DNA of 64,000 bases, taken from Zoogloea sp. Its GTDB lineage: Bacteria; Pseudomonadota; Gammaproteobacteria; Burkholderiales; Rhodocyclaceae. The stretch lies in assembly GCF_023150065.1 (NCBI RefSeq), contig NZ_JAKLLN010000002.1, positions 62,001 through 126,000 on the forward strand, read 5' to 3'. This document shows, piece after piece, positions 1 through 8,653 of this stretch (positions are counted from its first letter, which is position 1; every line of letters begins with the position of its first letter). Made by a program: the position numbers and the translations under genes. Under the pieces are notes generated by a model. That model worked only from the letters and a program-made list of their open reading frames with translations. It searched no databases and had not been told where the DNA came from.

Positions 1-1
1 C

Positions 2-1426
2 ACCGGAACGCTGCCCTTCCGCTTCGAGATGATCGTGCCGCCCGCCGGCGGGGTGCCCGGCGACACCCTCAAGCTGGCCGCCGGGTCGGTGTTCCAGGCC
101 CAGTTCCAGCGCCGCCGGGAAGGCCGGCAGATGGTCATCGCCCGGGGCGGCATGGCCCTGAACGAGCCCGTCCGGCTGGCCGACAAGGGCGTGCTGGTGG
201 CCGCTCGGGCCGACCGCCTGGATGCCGACGCCTGGCGCAAGGCCCTCGCTGGCAAGCCCGCGCCAGTGCCGGCCGACAGCGCCGAAAATGCCGACGCCGG
301 CCACTTTCCCCTGTCCGGCCTGGCCCTGCGGGCCGGTGAGCTGCTGATCCTGGGGCAGCGTCTGGGTGACGTGAATCTGCGCGCCGTGATGGAGGAGGGC
401 GGCTGGCAGGCCCGCCTCAGCAGCAAGGAGGCCAGCGGCGACATCCTGTGGCGCGACCAGGGCCGGGGCCGCCTGCAGGCACGTTTCAAGCAGCTTTCCA
501 TCGGCTCGGCCCAGGGCGCGCCGAAAAATGCAGAGCCGGCTGCCACCGACGAGGAGCGCCTGTCGGCGCTGCCCGGCCTCGACGTGACGGCCGACAGCTT
601 CATCCTGCGTGGCCACGCTCTCGGGCGCCTCGATCTGAAGGCGGCCAACCGGGGGGACAACTGGCGCCTGGAGCAGCTCAGCATCGTCAGCCCGGATGGC
701 AGCCTCAGTGGTGACGGGGTGTGGCGCCCCGGCGCGCGGGAGGAGACCCGCCTCAATTTCAAGCTCGATGTGGGCAGCGTCGAGAAGATGCTCAGCCGCC
801 TCGGCTACCCCGAGGCCGTGCGCCGTGGCCAGGGCAATCTGGAGGGCCAGCTGGTGTGGAAGGGGCCGCCGACGGCCCTGCACCTGCCCAGCCTGGGAGG
901 GCGGATGAACGTGCGGGTCGAGAGCGGCCAGTTCACCCAGCTCGAGCCCGGTGTCGGGCGCCTCCTCGGGGTGCTCAACCTGCAGGCCCTGCCCCGGCGC
1001 ATCACCCTCGACTTTCGTGACGTGTTCTCCGAAGGATTCGCCTTCGACCGCATTTCCGGTAGCATCCGGCTCGATAGCGGCGTGCTGCGCACCGACGATC
1101 TCGAGATCTTCGGACCGGCGGCGCGAGTCTTCATGAGCGGCGAGGCCGACGCGGCGCGCGAAACCCAGAACCTGCGGGTCAAGGTGCAGCCGACCCTCTC
1201 CGAATCCATCGCGGTGGGCTCCGCCATCGCCACCACTGGCGCCATCAACCCGGCCCTGGGCCTGGCGGCCTACCTGGTCCAGAAGGCCCTGCGTGACCCT
1301 GTGGAAAAACTCTTCAGTTTCGAATACGCCGTGACCGGAGGCTGGTCCGACCCCAAGGTGGAGAAACTTTCGGACCTTCCCGTGGCCTCACCTCAACCTG
1401 CCGTGCCGTCAAGGACTTCTCCATGA
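2..1426 (+). CDS. YhdP/AsmA-like envelope protein, C-terminal part (5' end outside window)
   Basis: The frame is open from the left edge, so only the last ~475 residues are present. The product resembles the C-terminus of the YhdP family (TIGR02099-type, AsmA-like), large inner-membrane-anchored periplasmic proteins implicated in phospholipid transport to the outer membrane. The visible part has the long beta-rich repeats of the family, a late alanine/glycine-rich segment (around 1200-1290) and the typical ending with a G-W-S-D-P motif. It overlaps the next gene by 4 bases (ATGA at 1423), which suggests translational coupling. The yhdP-nitrilase-tldD order is common in proteobacteria. Family assignment is good; the function is taken from the family. 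Confidence 0.82.
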   Translation, partial: TGTLPFRFEMIVPPAGGVPGDTLKLAAGSVFQAQFQRRREGRQMVIARGGMALNEPVRLADKGVLVAARADRLDADAWRKALAGKPAPVPADSAENADAGHFPLSGLALRAGELLILGQRLGDVNLRAVMEEGGWQARLSSKEASGDILWRDQGRGRLQARFKQLSIGSAQGAPKNAEPAATDEERLSALPGLDVTADSFILRGHALGRLDLKAANRGDNWRLEQLSIVSPDGSLSGDGVWRPGAREETRLNFKLDVGSVEKMLSRLGYPEAVRRGQGNLEGQLVWKGPPTALHLPSLGGRMNVRVESGQFTQLEPGVGRLLGVLNLQALPRRITLDFRDVFSEGFAFDRISGSIRLDSGVLRTDDLEIFGPAARVFMSGEADAARETQNLRVKVQPTLSESIAVGSAIATTGAINPALGLAAYLVQKALRDPVEKLFSFEYAVTGGWSDPKVEKLSDLPVASPQPAVPSRTSP

Positions 1427-2235
1427 ACACACCGGTGTGCAGAATCGCCGCCATCCAGATGGTTTCCGGCCCGGACGTGGACCGCAACCTGGCCGAGGCG
1501 GACCGCCTGATCGGTGAAGCCGCCGCCGCGGGCGCGCGCCTCGCCGTGCTGCCCGAATACTTTCCCCTGATCACCAGCGACGAAACCGCCAAGGTGCGCA
1601 TCCGCGAGCAGGAGGGTGACGGCCCGCTGCAGAACTTCCTGCGGGACGCGGCACGACGCCACAGGCTGTGGCTGATCGGCGGCTCCTGCCCCATGGAGGC
1701 CGGCAGCCCCGACAAGGTCAAGAACTCGACTCTGGTCTTCGACGATGAAGGCCGGCGGGTGGCCCGCTACGACAAGGTGCACCTCTTCGGCTTCCGCAAG
1801 GGCGACGAGTGTTACGACGAATCCGCGACCATCGAGGCCGGCAACGAGGTGGTCGCCTTCGAGGGGCCCTGCGGCCAGATCGGCCTGTCGATCTGCTACG
1901 ACCTGCGCTTCCCGGAGCTCTTCCGCGCCATGGGCGAGGTGGACCTGATTGTCCTGCCCGCCGCCTTCACCTGGACCACCGGCCAGGCCCACTGGGAAGT
2001 CCTGCTGCGCGCCCGGGCCATCGAAAACCAGTGCTACGTGCTGGCCAGCGCCCAGGGCGGACGCCACCCCAGCGGCCGGCGCACCTGGGGCGACAGCATG
2101 ATCATCGACCCCTGGGGCGAGGTGCTGGCGCGCCTGCCCGAGGGCCCCGGCGTGGTTGTGGCCGACCTGGACCCGGCTCGCATCGCCGACGTCCGCGCCA
2201 GCCTGCCTGCGCTGCGCCACCGCAAGATCAGTTAA
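1423..2235 (+). CDS. Carbon-nitrogen hydrolase, deaminated-glutathione amidase type
   Basis: The 270-residue product belongs to the nitrilase superfamily (Nit1/omega-amidase-like branch). The catalytic triad is visible: Glu45 in LPEYFPL, Lys118 in YDKVHLF and the nucleophile Cys158 in [13 protein letters not shown]. Related bacterial proteins hydrolyse deaminated glutathione, a repair reaction on a transamination by-product, and act in the cytosol. The ATG overlaps the upstream stop by 4 bases, and tldD follows 26 bases downstream, so the three genes are likely co-transcribed. Full length for the family. The exact substrate is inferred from the subfamily. Confidence 0.88.
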   Translation: MNTPVCRIAAIQMVSGPDVDRNLAEADRLIGEAAAAGARLAVLPEYFPLITSDETAKVRIREQEGDGPLQNFLRDAARRHRLWLIGGSCPMEAGSPDKVKNSTLVFDDEGRRVARYDKVHLFGFRKGDECYDESATIEAGNEVVAFEGPCGQIGLSICYDLRFPELFRAMGEVDLIVLPAAFTWTTGQAHWEVLLRARAIENQCYVLASAQGGRHPSGRRTWGDSMIIDPWGEVLARLPEGPGVVVADLDPARIADVRASLPALRHRKIS

Positions 2236-2261
2236 ACAAACCGAATTCACCCCGAGAGATC

Positions 2262-3719
2262 ATGAGCAAGAATCCTCCCCCCAATCCCCTGAAGATCGCC
2301 AGCAAGCTGCTGCTCAAGCCTTACGACCTGGACTTCGAGGATCTCGACAAGGTCTTCGGCAAGCTCTTCCGCCACAAGCTCGACTACGCCGACCTGTACT
2401 TCCAGTACCACCGCTCCGAGGCCTGGAGCCTGGAAGAGGGCATCGTCAAGTCGGGCAGCTTCAACATCGAACAGGGTGTCGGCGTGCGCGCCATCACCGG
2501 CGAGAAGACCGCCTTCGCCTACTCCGACGACATCAGCCTGAAGGCCCTCAAGGACGCCGCCGACGCCACCCGGGCGATTGCCGACAGCGGGCGCCGCAAG
2601 ACCCACAAGGTCGAGGCCGCCAAGAAGTCGCCGGCCGCCCTCTACATCCCCGACAACCCCCAGGGGTCCCTCGACGACGTCAGCAAGGTCAAGCTGCTGG
2701 AGCGCCTCGAAGCCATGGCCCGGGCCGAGGATCCGCGGGTCAAGGAGGTCATGGCCAGCCTGGTCGGCTCCTGGGAGGTGGTCATGGTGGCCCGCAGCGA
2801 CGGCCACCTGGCCGCCGACGTGCGCCCCCTGGTGCGGGTCTCGGTGACGGTGATCATGGAAGAGAACGGCCGCCGCGAGCAGGGTTCCGGCGGTGGTGGC
2901 GGGCGCTACGACTACAGCTACTTCAGCGACGAGGTGCTCACCGGCTTCGCCCGCGCCGCCGTGCACCAGGCCCGGGTCAACCTGGGCGCCGGCCCGGCAC
3001 CGGCCGGCCTGATGACCGTGGTGCTCGGCAACGGCTGGCCCGGCATCCTGCTGCACGAAGCCATCGGCCACGGCCTGGAGGGTGACTTCAACCGCAAGGA
3101 GAGCTCCGCCTTCGCCGGCCGCATCGGCGAGCGGGTGGCGGCCAAGGGCGTCACCGTGGTGGACGACGGCACCCTGCCGGACCGCCGTGGTTCCCTGACC
3201 ATCGACGACGAGGGCAACCCCACCCAGCGCACCGTGCTGATCGAGGACGGCATCCTCACCGGCTACATGCAGGACACCCTCAATGCCCGGCTGATGGGCG
3301 TCAAGCCCACCGGCAACGGCCGCCGCGAATCCTTCGCCCACCTGCCCCTGCCGCGCATGACCAACACCATCATGCTGGCTGGCCAGCACGAGCCCGCCGA
3401 GATCATCGCCTCGGTGAAGAACGGCCTTTATGCCGCCAACTTCGGCGGTGGCCAGGTGGACATCACCTCCGGCAAGTTCGTCTTCTCCACCTCCGAGTGC
3501 TACCTCATCGAGGACGGCAAGGTGACCCGCCCCGTCAAGGGCGCCACCCTGATCGGCAACGGCCCCGACTGCCTCACCCGGGTGTCCATGATCGGCAACG
3601 ACATGGCCCTGGACCCGGGCGTCGGCACCTGCGGCAAGGACGGCCAGAGCGTGCCGGTGGGGGTCGGCCAGCCGACCCTGCGCATCGACGGCCTGACCGT
3701 CGGCGGCACCGGAGGCTGA
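2262..3719 (+). CDS. tldD: Metalloprotease TldD
   Basis: 485 residues, matching the usual TldD length. TldD and its partner TldE (PmbA) form a heterodimeric zinc protease that matures peptides such as microcin B17 and degrades the CcdA antitoxin. The metal-binding HExxxH motif is present (H265, E266, H270, within [11 protein letters not shown]). The ATG at 2262 was chosen over much earlier in-frame starts because those overlap the nitrilase gene, and because MSKNP...LLLKPYDLD fits the family N-terminus. No tldE/pmbA copy is seen in this window. Confidence 0.93.
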   Translation: MSKNPPPNPLKIASKLLLKPYDLDFEDLDKVFGKLFRHKLDYADLYFQYHRSEAWSLEEGIVKSGSFNIEQGVGVRAITGEKTAFAYSDDISLKALKDAADATRAIADSGRRKTHKVEAAKKSPAALYIPDNPQGSLDDVSKVKLLERLEAMARAEDPRVKEVMASLVGSWEVVMVARSDGHLAADVRPLVRVSVTVIMEENGRREQGSGGGGGRYDYSYFSDEVLTGFARAAVHQARVNLGAGPAPAGLMTVVLGNGWPGILLHEAIGHGLEGDFNRKESSAFAGRIGERVAAKGVTVVDDGTLPDRRGSLTIDDEGNPTQRTVLIEDGILTGYMQDTLNARLMGVKPTGNGRRESFAHLPLPRMTNTIMLAGQHEPAEIIASVKNGLYAANFGGGQVDITSGKFVFSTSECYLIEDGKVTRPVKGATLIGNGPDCLTRVSMIGNDMALDPGVGTCGKDGQSVPVGVGQPTLRIDGLTVGGTGG

Positions 3720-3720
3720 C

Positions 3721-4530
3721 ATGGAGCGGCGCGCCTTCCTGGCCTTGGCGGGTGGATGGTGTGCACAGCCCCTGGCAGAAGCCTGGGCTGCCCCGGCGGC
3801 GACGCCTGGTGGCCTGTCCCTGCCGGCGGCGATCAACAAGGCCGGGCGTCAGCGCATGCTCTCCCAGCGCACGGCCAAGGCCTGGCTGATGCTGGTGATG
3901 GGGGTCTTTCCGGAGCGTGCCAAGGCCATCCTGGGCCAGTCATCCTCCCTCTTCGAGGCCCAGCTGGCGGAGCTCAAGACCCTGCTGCCCAGCGACGAGC
4001 TGCACACCCTGCACCTGCAGCTGGAGCACGACTGGGGGCGCTTGCGCCCCCAGCTGGCGGATATCCGCAGCGACGCCAAGGCCATCTGGACAAACAGCGA
4101 GGCGGTGCTCGCCAGCGCCCAGAAGCTGACGCTCGCTTACGAGAAGGCCGCGGGCTCCTCGGCCGGGCGTCTCGTCAATGTGTCGGGCCGGCAGCGCATG
4201 CTGTCCCAGCGCATGGCCAAGGCCTACTATTTCCGGCAGATGGACATCAACGCCGCGCCAGCGGGCGAGATGCTCGACACCGCCATGAAGGAGTTCGCCA
4301 AGGCCCACGAGGAGCTCAAGGCTGCGGCGGTCAACACGCCGCAGATCAAGTCCGAACTGGCCCTGGTGGAGCAGCAGTGGTTCTTCTTCCAGAACGCGCT
4401 GAGCATGCGCGATGCAGGGGGGCAGCGCAAGGCCGCGGCGGATGTGGGCACCACCAGCGAGCGAATCCTGGAGCAGATGGACCTGGTGGTGGGCCACTAC
4501 GAAAAGCTCGCCACCGCCGCCGAGCGTTGA
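3721..4530 (+). CDS. Exported protein with two PilJ-type N-terminal (NIT-like) sensor modules
   Basis: 269 residues. The N-terminus MERRAFLALAGG looks like a Tat signal (twin Arg plus hydrophobic stretch) and ends near an A-A-P site, so the protein is probably periplasmic. The motif GRQRMLSQR occurs twice (about residues 42-50 and 156-164), the hallmark of the domain found at the N-terminus of PilJ chemoreceptors and NarX-like sensors. There is no membrane-anchored signalling domain, so it is a stand-alone sensor or binding module. It starts 1 base after tldD and is followed within 15 bases by a lipoprotein gene. Ligand unknown. Confidence 0.75.
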   Translation: MERRAFLALAGGWCAQPLAEAWAAPAATPGGLSLPAAINKAGRQRMLSQRTAKAWLMLVMGVFPERAKAILGQSSSLFEAQLAELKTLLPSDELHTLHLQLEHDWGRLRPQLADIRSDAKAIWTNSEAVLASAQKLTLAYEKAAGSSAGRLVNVSGRQRMLSQRMAKAYYFRQMDINAAPAGEMLDTAMKEFAKAHEELKAAAVNTPQIKSELALVEQQWFFFQNALSMRDAGGQRKAAADVGTTSERILEQMDLVVGHYEKLATAAER

Positions 4531-4544
4531 TGGAGCGGACGAGC

Positions 4545-5090
4545 ATGAACCTGCGTTACCCCCTGATCGCCATCCTGGCCGTGCTCGGCGCGGCCTGCGC
4601 CACGCCCCCGTCCGCCGACCCCCGGGCGGTGCGCCGGCTTGATCCGGCCGAGAGCGCCCGCATCGACGCGGCGCGCCCGGGCCAGCCCCTCAGCCTCGAC
4701 GAGGTGGTGCGTCTCTCCCGGCAGGGCACTCCTACCGCCACCCTGCTCGAAACCCTGCGCAGCACCGGCACCCACCATGCCCTGAGCCCTTCAGAAGTCC
4801 TGCGTTTGCGTGAGCAGGGCGTGGCGCCGGAAGTGCTCGATGCCCTGGCCGAAGCCCAGGCCCGCTGGGAGCAGGACAATGCGGCCGCAGCCAGGGCGCG
4901 CCAGCAGACCGAGCAGGCTGCCGCCGTCGACCGGGCCCGGGCCGAGGCCTATCGCCGCGGCGCCTGGGACGCCTACCCGGTGTACCCCTACGGCTCGATC
5001 TACTACGGCCAGCCCTTCCGCTCCTACGGTCGCCCTGGCCACCCCTGGGGGCGTGGCGGCATCAACTGGGGCATCCGCATCGGCCGCTGA
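4545..5090 (+). CDS. Small lipoprotein, function unknown
   Basis: 181 residues starting with a lipoprotein signal (MNLRYPLIAILAVLGAAC, lipobox cysteine followed by ATPP). The middle is an Ala/Arg/Gln-rich helix, probably coiled coil. The C-terminus is rich in Tyr, Gly and Pro and ends GGINWGIRIGR. An in-frame ATG at 4530 is also possible, but the GGAG at 4532-4535 is well placed for 4545. No enzymatic motif was recognised. Position suggests co-expression with the PilJ-N-domain protein upstream. Probably a small envelope lipoprotein. Confidence 0.68.
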   Translation: MNLRYPLIAILAVLGAACATPPSADPRAVRRLDPAESARIDAARPGQPLSLDEVVRLSRQGTPTATLLETLRSTGTHHALSPSEVLRLREQGVAPEVLDALAEAQARWEQDNAAAARARQQTEQAAAVDRARAEAYRRGAWDAYPVYPYGSIYYGQPFRSYGRPGHPWGRGGINWGIRIGR

Positions 5091-5092
5091 AC

Positions 5093-5370
5093 GCCGACGG
5101 TTCTTGGCAGGCGGACAGGGAGCCCTCCCTCCGCGCCGCCAAGCTCAGTGAAGTGCAGAAGCATCTGGCTGTCACCCGTCACGTTTACACCCCAAGTCCC
5201 TGGTCTTCAGCAAGAAGCTGTGGGACAGCCTGAGCGCCGACGAGAAGAAACTGATCGGTGACGCCGCCGCCTACCAGCGCCAGGTGTCCCGCCAGCAGGC
5301 CAACGAGGCGCTGGAGGATCCGAAGAAGGCCGGCATGCAGGTGAGTGAGTTCGCCAAGGTTCGCAAGTAA
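5093..5370 (+). pseudogene. Relic of a TRAP-transporter substrate-binding protein (dctP C-terminus)
   Basis: No intact frame is present here, but conceptual translation gives the C-terminus of a DctP-type periplasmic binding protein. From about 5140 one frame reads AAKLSEVQKHLAVTRHVYTP. The similarity then continues in another frame as LVFSKKLWDSLSADEKKLI and on to a TAA at 5368-5370. Joining the two needs one inserted base near 5198. The N-terminal two thirds, the start codon and the partner dctQM genes are absent, so this is a decayed remnant left by deletion. The assignment rests on the characteristic EVQK...HVYTP...SKKLWDSLS order of the family. Confidence 0.72.
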
Positions 5371-5423
5371 GCCACTGAAGGGAAGGGCGGCCCCGCTGCC
5401 CGACCCGCTGGAAGGAAAGAAGC

Positions 5424-6167
5424 ATGCAAGAGTTCGTGTTTGACCATGCCTTCTGGATCGCCCTGATCCAGATCATCGGCATCGACATCGTCCTGTCCGG
5501 GGACAACGCCGTGGTGATCGCCCTGGCCGCCCGCGCCCTGCCCGAGGCCGAGCGCCGCAAGGCGGTGATGTGGGGCAGCAGCGCCGCGGTGGTGATGCGG
5601 GTCGTGCTGACCATCGTGGCCGCGGAGCTGCTCCGTCTGCCGCTCCTGAAGGTGGTCGGCGCCGTGCTCCTGCTGTGGATCGCCGTCCAGCTGCTGGTGC
5701 CCGAGAGCGAGGACGAAGGGGCTGGGGCCGGCCCGATCAGCGGCGGCTTCATCGCCGCCATCAAGACCATCATGCTGGCCGACCTGGTGATGAGCATGGA
5801 CAACGTGGTGGCGATTGCCGGCGCCTCCAAGGGCAGCGTGCTGCTGCTGGTCTTCGGGCTGGGGCTGAGCATTCCGCTGGTGGTCTTCTCCAGCACCTAC
5901 CTGATGAAGGTGATGGAGCGCTTCCCGGTAGTGATCACCGCCGGCGCCGCACTGCTCGGCTACGTGGCCGGGGAGATGTTCGTCAGCGACCTCTTCCTCG
6001 GGCCGTGGATCGACGCCAACGCTGCCTGGCTGCACCGGGCCCTGCCGATCGCCGGCGCGGTCTTCGTGGTGGGGGTCGGCAAGCTGATGGCTGCCCGCCA
6101 GGCGCGCCAGGCCGCCGTCGAGATCCCCCTGGGCGAGAGCGCCCCGCACAGCAGCACCCCGCGCTGA
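5424..6167 (+). CDS. TerC-family integral membrane protein (YjbE type)
   Basis: 247 residues with about seven hydrophobic segments. It carries the TerC signature acidic motifs within membranes: GIDIVLSGDNAVVIALA near the N-terminus and LADLVMSMDNVVAIAGA in the second half. TerC-family proteins act in metal ion homeostasis, and several members export manganese, often to supply or protect exported metalloenzymes. The start is preceded by a purine-rich GGAAGGAAAG. A universal stress protein gene lies 13 bases downstream, so the two are likely co-transcribed. No yybP-ykoY riboswitch was recognised upstream, where the dctP relic lies instead. Confidence 0.85.
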   Translation: MQEFVFDHAFWIALIQIIGIDIVLSGDNAVVIALAARALPEAERRKAVMWGSSAAVVMRVVLTIVAAELLRLPLLKVVGAVLLLWIAVQLLVPESEDEGAGAGPISGGFIAAIKTIMLADLVMSMDNVVAIAGASKGSVLLLVFGLGLSIPLVVFSSTYLMKVMERFPVVITAGAALLGYVAGEMFVSDLFLGPWIDANAAWLHRALPIAGAVFVVGVGKLMAARQARQAAVEIPLGESAPHSSTPR

Positions 6168-6180
6168 AGGAGAGATGACC

Positions 6181-6609
6181 ATGCCCACCCTGTTGATGCC
6201 CATCGATGGTTCCGAAGCCTCCGCCCGCGTCGCTGATGTCCTGGCGGCCCGGCTTGCCCTGTACCGGGCGCCGGCCGTGCTCCACCTGGTCAATGTCCAG
6301 CACCCCGTCGGCCATGACGTGGGGCAGTTCGTCGGCCACGACACGCTGCAGGACTACCACCGGGAGGAGGGCCTCAAGGCCCTGGAAAGTGTGCGCGCGA
6401 CCCTGCAGGCCGTCGGCCACAGCCCGCAGCTCCACGTGCTGGTGGGCGAGGACCCCGCCGCGGCGATTGCCGGCCTGGCCACCCGCCTGGCCTGCGACGA
6501 GATCCTGATGACCACCCACGGCCGTGGCGCGCTGACCAAGCTGTTCCTCGGATCGGTGGCCTCCGAGGTGGTCCGCCTGGCCGACGTGCCGGTCACGCTG
6601 CTCAAGTGA
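6181..6609 (+). CDS. Universal stress protein, UspA family
   Basis: 142 residues with the single-domain Usp fold. It begins PTLLMPIDGSEAS, the first strand with the nucleotide-contacting Asp. It ends with the ATP-binding signature, TTHGRGALTKLFLGSVASEVVRLADVPVTLLK, which matches G-2x-G-9x-G-(S/T). This makes it probably an ATP-binding Usp. An ATG at 6175 is in frame, but the AAGGAG at 6167-6172 is better spaced for 6181. It is likely co-transcribed with the TerC-family gene. Confidence 0.87.
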   Translation: MPTLLMPIDGSEASARVADVLAARLALYRAPAVLHLVNVQHPVGHDVGQFVGHDTLQDYHREEGLKALESVRATLQAVGHSPQLHVLVGEDPAAAIAGLATRLACDEILMTTHGRGALTKLFLGSVASEVVRLADVPVTLLK

Positions 6610-6653
6610 CGATGCCGGCCGACCGAACCCTTTCACTGCAAGGAGGCATTTCC

Positions 6654-6698
6654 ATGGGGGCAGTCCAGACCTGTATCGCCGGCGCCAGCAGCGACTGA
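6654..6698 (+). CDS. Possible 14-residue leader-like ORF with strong ribosome binding site
   Basis: A near-perfect Shine-Dalgarno sequence (AAGGAGG, 6640-6646) sits 7 bases before an ATG that opens only a 14-codon frame (MGAVQTCIAGASSD) ending at TGA 6696-6698. It lies in the gap between uspA and the convergent baeS-like gene. It may be a true micro-ORF, or the surviving start of a gene lost by deletion at the junction with the two-component operon. No known peptide family was recognised. Confidence 0.3.
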   Translation: MGAVQTCIAGASSD

Positions 6699-6711
6699 GG
6701 CAGGCCGGGGC

Positions 6712-7818
6712 TCAGCCCGGAGGCGGTGATCCGCTCGCGGCGGAGTCCTCGTCGGGGGCGTCCGGAAGGCTCACGCTGAAGCACGTTCCGCCGTGTGTGC
6801 CCGGCTGGCAGGCCACCCGGCCGTGGTGGGCCTGCACGATGGCCCTTACCACGGCCAGCCCCAGGCCCGTGCCGCCGCTCTGGCGCGAGCGGGATTCCTC
6901 GCCCCGCACGAAGGCCTCGAAGATGTGCGCCGCCAGCTCTTCGGAAATCCCCGGGCCGGCGTCTTCCACGCGCAGCACGAACTCGGCGTTGATGTGCGCC
7001 GTGCTGATCCGCAGCGGGCCGGGGGAGGCGTGGCGCCGGGCGTTTTCCAGCAGGGCCAGCACCACCTGGCGCAGGCGCGCGGCGTCGCAGTGGAGCGGGC
7101 CGGCCTCCAGCGCGAGCTGTACCTCAAGCCCGGCGGCCCGCAGCTCCGGCGCCATCAGATCTACGATGGCGCGGATCTCGGCGGCCATGTCCACCCGGGT
7201 CCGGTGCAGGCTGAGGTGGCCGCTGTCGGCCAGGCTCAGGGTGCGCAGATCGTCGATGAGCCGGGACAGGCCTTCCACCTGGGCCAGCAGGCTGCGGAAC
7301 AGGGCTTCATCAGGCTCGAAGACCCCTTCGGCGAGGCCCTGCAGGCGCCCCCGCAGGATGGTGACCGGTGTGCGGAGTTCGTGGGCGATGGCGGCATTCC
7401 AGGTGACGAGCTCCCGCGTCATGCGCTCAAGGCGTTCGGCCATGGAGTTGAAGTCATCCACCAGGCCCACGGCTTCGCCCAGGCTGCGGTCTTCGGTGCT
7501 GGCGCGCACCGACAGATCGCCCCGGGCCAGCTGGCGGGCACCTTGGGCCACCGAGTTGAGGGGCTGCAGGATGCGGCGGGACAGGCGCAGGGCGGTGTTC
7601 ACCGCCAGAAACAGGCCGAGCACCGTCAGGGTGGCGATGAGCGCCCACTCCGACGGTGTGGGCGGCCAGCTATCCATCGTGGGGGACACCAGGGCGGGAT
7701 TGACCCGCATCACGATGGCGTAGAACAGGTAGAAGCCCGCGTGCAGCAGCAGCATGACCCCCAGTACCATACCCGACAGGGACAGCGCCAGCTGCCGGCT
7801 GAGGCCGGTGGTGCGCAT
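6712..7818 (-). CDS. Sensor histidine kinase, BaeS-like
   Basis: 368 residues. Two membrane segments (about 13-37 and 58-78) enclose a very short periplasmic loop. They are followed by a HAMP domain (about 78-135), a HisKA domain with phospho-accepting His146 (AAIAHELRTP), and an HATPase with N and G boxes (ALLENARRHASPG; DAGPGISEELAAHIFEAF; GGTGLGLAVVRAIVQAHHG). The organisation fits BaeS/CpxA-like envelope-stress kinases. It overlaps the response regulator stop by one base, so the two are translationally coupled. The divergent RND efflux operon next to the regulator is the likely target. Confidence 0.88.
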   Translation of the reverse strand: MRTTGLSRQLALSLSGMVLGVMLLLHAGFYLFYAIVMRVNPALVSPTMDSWPPTPSEWALIATLTVLGLFLAVNTALRLSRRILQPLNSVAQGARQLARGDLSVRASTEDRSLGEAVGLVDDFNSMAERLERMTRELVTWNAAIAHELRTPVTILRGRLQGLAEGVFEPDEALFRSLLAQVEGLSRLIDDLRTLSLADSGHLSLHRTRVDMAAEIRAIVDLMAPELRAAGLEVQLALEAGPLHCDAARLRQVVLALLENARRHASPGPLRISTAHINAEFVLRVEDAGPGISEELAAHIFEAFVRGEESRSRQSGGTGLGLAVVRAIVQAHHGRVACQPGTHGGTCFSVSLPDAPDEDSAASGSPPPG

Positions 7819-8522
7819 CAGGCCACCTCCTCGAGCCGATAGCCGACGCCGCGCAGGCTGACCGGCACACCGGGCAGGCCGGCGTCTTCGAGCTTCTTGC
7901 GCAGCTTGCTCATGTGGCTGTCCACGGTGCGCTCCAGCACGTCCCCCTCGGATGACAGGCAGGCGGTGATCAGCTCGCCGCGGCTGAACACCCGCCGCGG
8001 CGCCCGGGCCAGGTGGGCGAGCAGGCGGAACTCGGTGAGGGTCAGCGGCAGCGGGTGCTGGACTCCGGCATCGTTGATCCGGGCGTGGAAGGCTTCCAGG
8101 TCAATCTCGAGCTTGCCGATCCGCAGGACGTCGGCGGGCGTCTCGTCCTTGCCCCGGCTGCGGCGTAGCACGGCCTGCACCCGGGCGGCGACCTCCGCCG
8201 GGTTGAAGGGCTTGACCACGTAATCGTCGGCGCCCACCCGCAGGGCCATCAGCTTGTCGATGTCCTGGTCGTGGGCCGTGACCATGATCACCGGCGTGGT
8301 GGCGCGGGTGCGTACTTCGGAAAGCACCCGCCAGCCGTCCACCAGGGGCATCTGCACGTCCAGCAGCAGCAGGTCGGGCTTGAGGGCCTGGTGCATGTCG
8401 AGGGCGGCCCTGCCGTCGGCGGCCCAGGCGGTGCGCAGGCCCTCCCGGTGCAGGTAGGCCTTGAGGATGTCCACGATCTCGGGTTCGTCCTCGGCGATCA
8501 GGACCAGTGCTGCGTTGTTCAT
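7818..8522 (-). CDS. OmpR-family response regulator, BaeR-like
   Basis: 234 residues. The receiver domain has the acidic pair ED at residues 11-12, phospho-accepting Asp55 (LLLLDVQMP) and a conserved Lys in VVKPFNP. A winged-helix DNA-binding domain follows, ending with the canonical RGVGYRLEEVA. The start at 8522 (MNNAALVLIAEDEPEI) is preferred because longer versions add non-homologous sequence. It is transcribed divergently from the RND adaptor gene across a 131-base gap, the standard arrangement for local control of an efflux pump (BaeSR controls mdtABC in E. coli). Confidence 0.9.
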   Translation of the reverse strand: MNNAALVLIAEDEPEIVDILKAYLHREGLRTAWAADGRAALDMHQALKPDLLLLDVQMPLVDGWRVLSEVRTRATTPVIMVTAHDQDIDKLMALRVGADDYVVKPFNPAEVAARVQAVLRRSRGKDETPADVLRIGKLEIDLEAFHARINDAGVQHPLPLTLTEFRLLAHLARAPRRVFSRGELITACLSSEGDVLERTVDSHMSKLRKKLEDAGLPGVPVSLRGVGYRLEEVA

Positions 8523-8653
8523 GGGGTGTGCTCTTGCCTCGGGTTGGGGCTCCATCGAATCTCCATCTTCCGCCCGCGAAGGCCCAACACGCGGGGGGTA
8601 GGCTCGGGCCATTGCATTGATGTTGCTGCGCAGCATGCGCGGCCAAGCCCGAA
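8523..8653. promoter_or_regulatory. Divergent regulatory region between baeR-like and RND efflux genes
   Basis: This 131-base gap must hold promoters for the two-component operon (leftward) and the efflux operon (rightward). It contains the short palindrome GCTGCGCAGC near 8626-8635 and a larger imperfect inverted repeat with GCTCGGGCCA and GGCCAAGCCCGA arms. No canonical -35/-10 pair was identified with confidence. The adaptor ATG at 8654 lacks an obvious Shine-Dalgarno sequence. Confidence 0.4.

Noticed and set aside
5424..6167. The TerC-family gene and the TerB-like gene (46689) as parts of a tellurite-resistance system
   Set aside because: They are 40 kb apart, no other ter genes are present, and both families are common outside ter operons.
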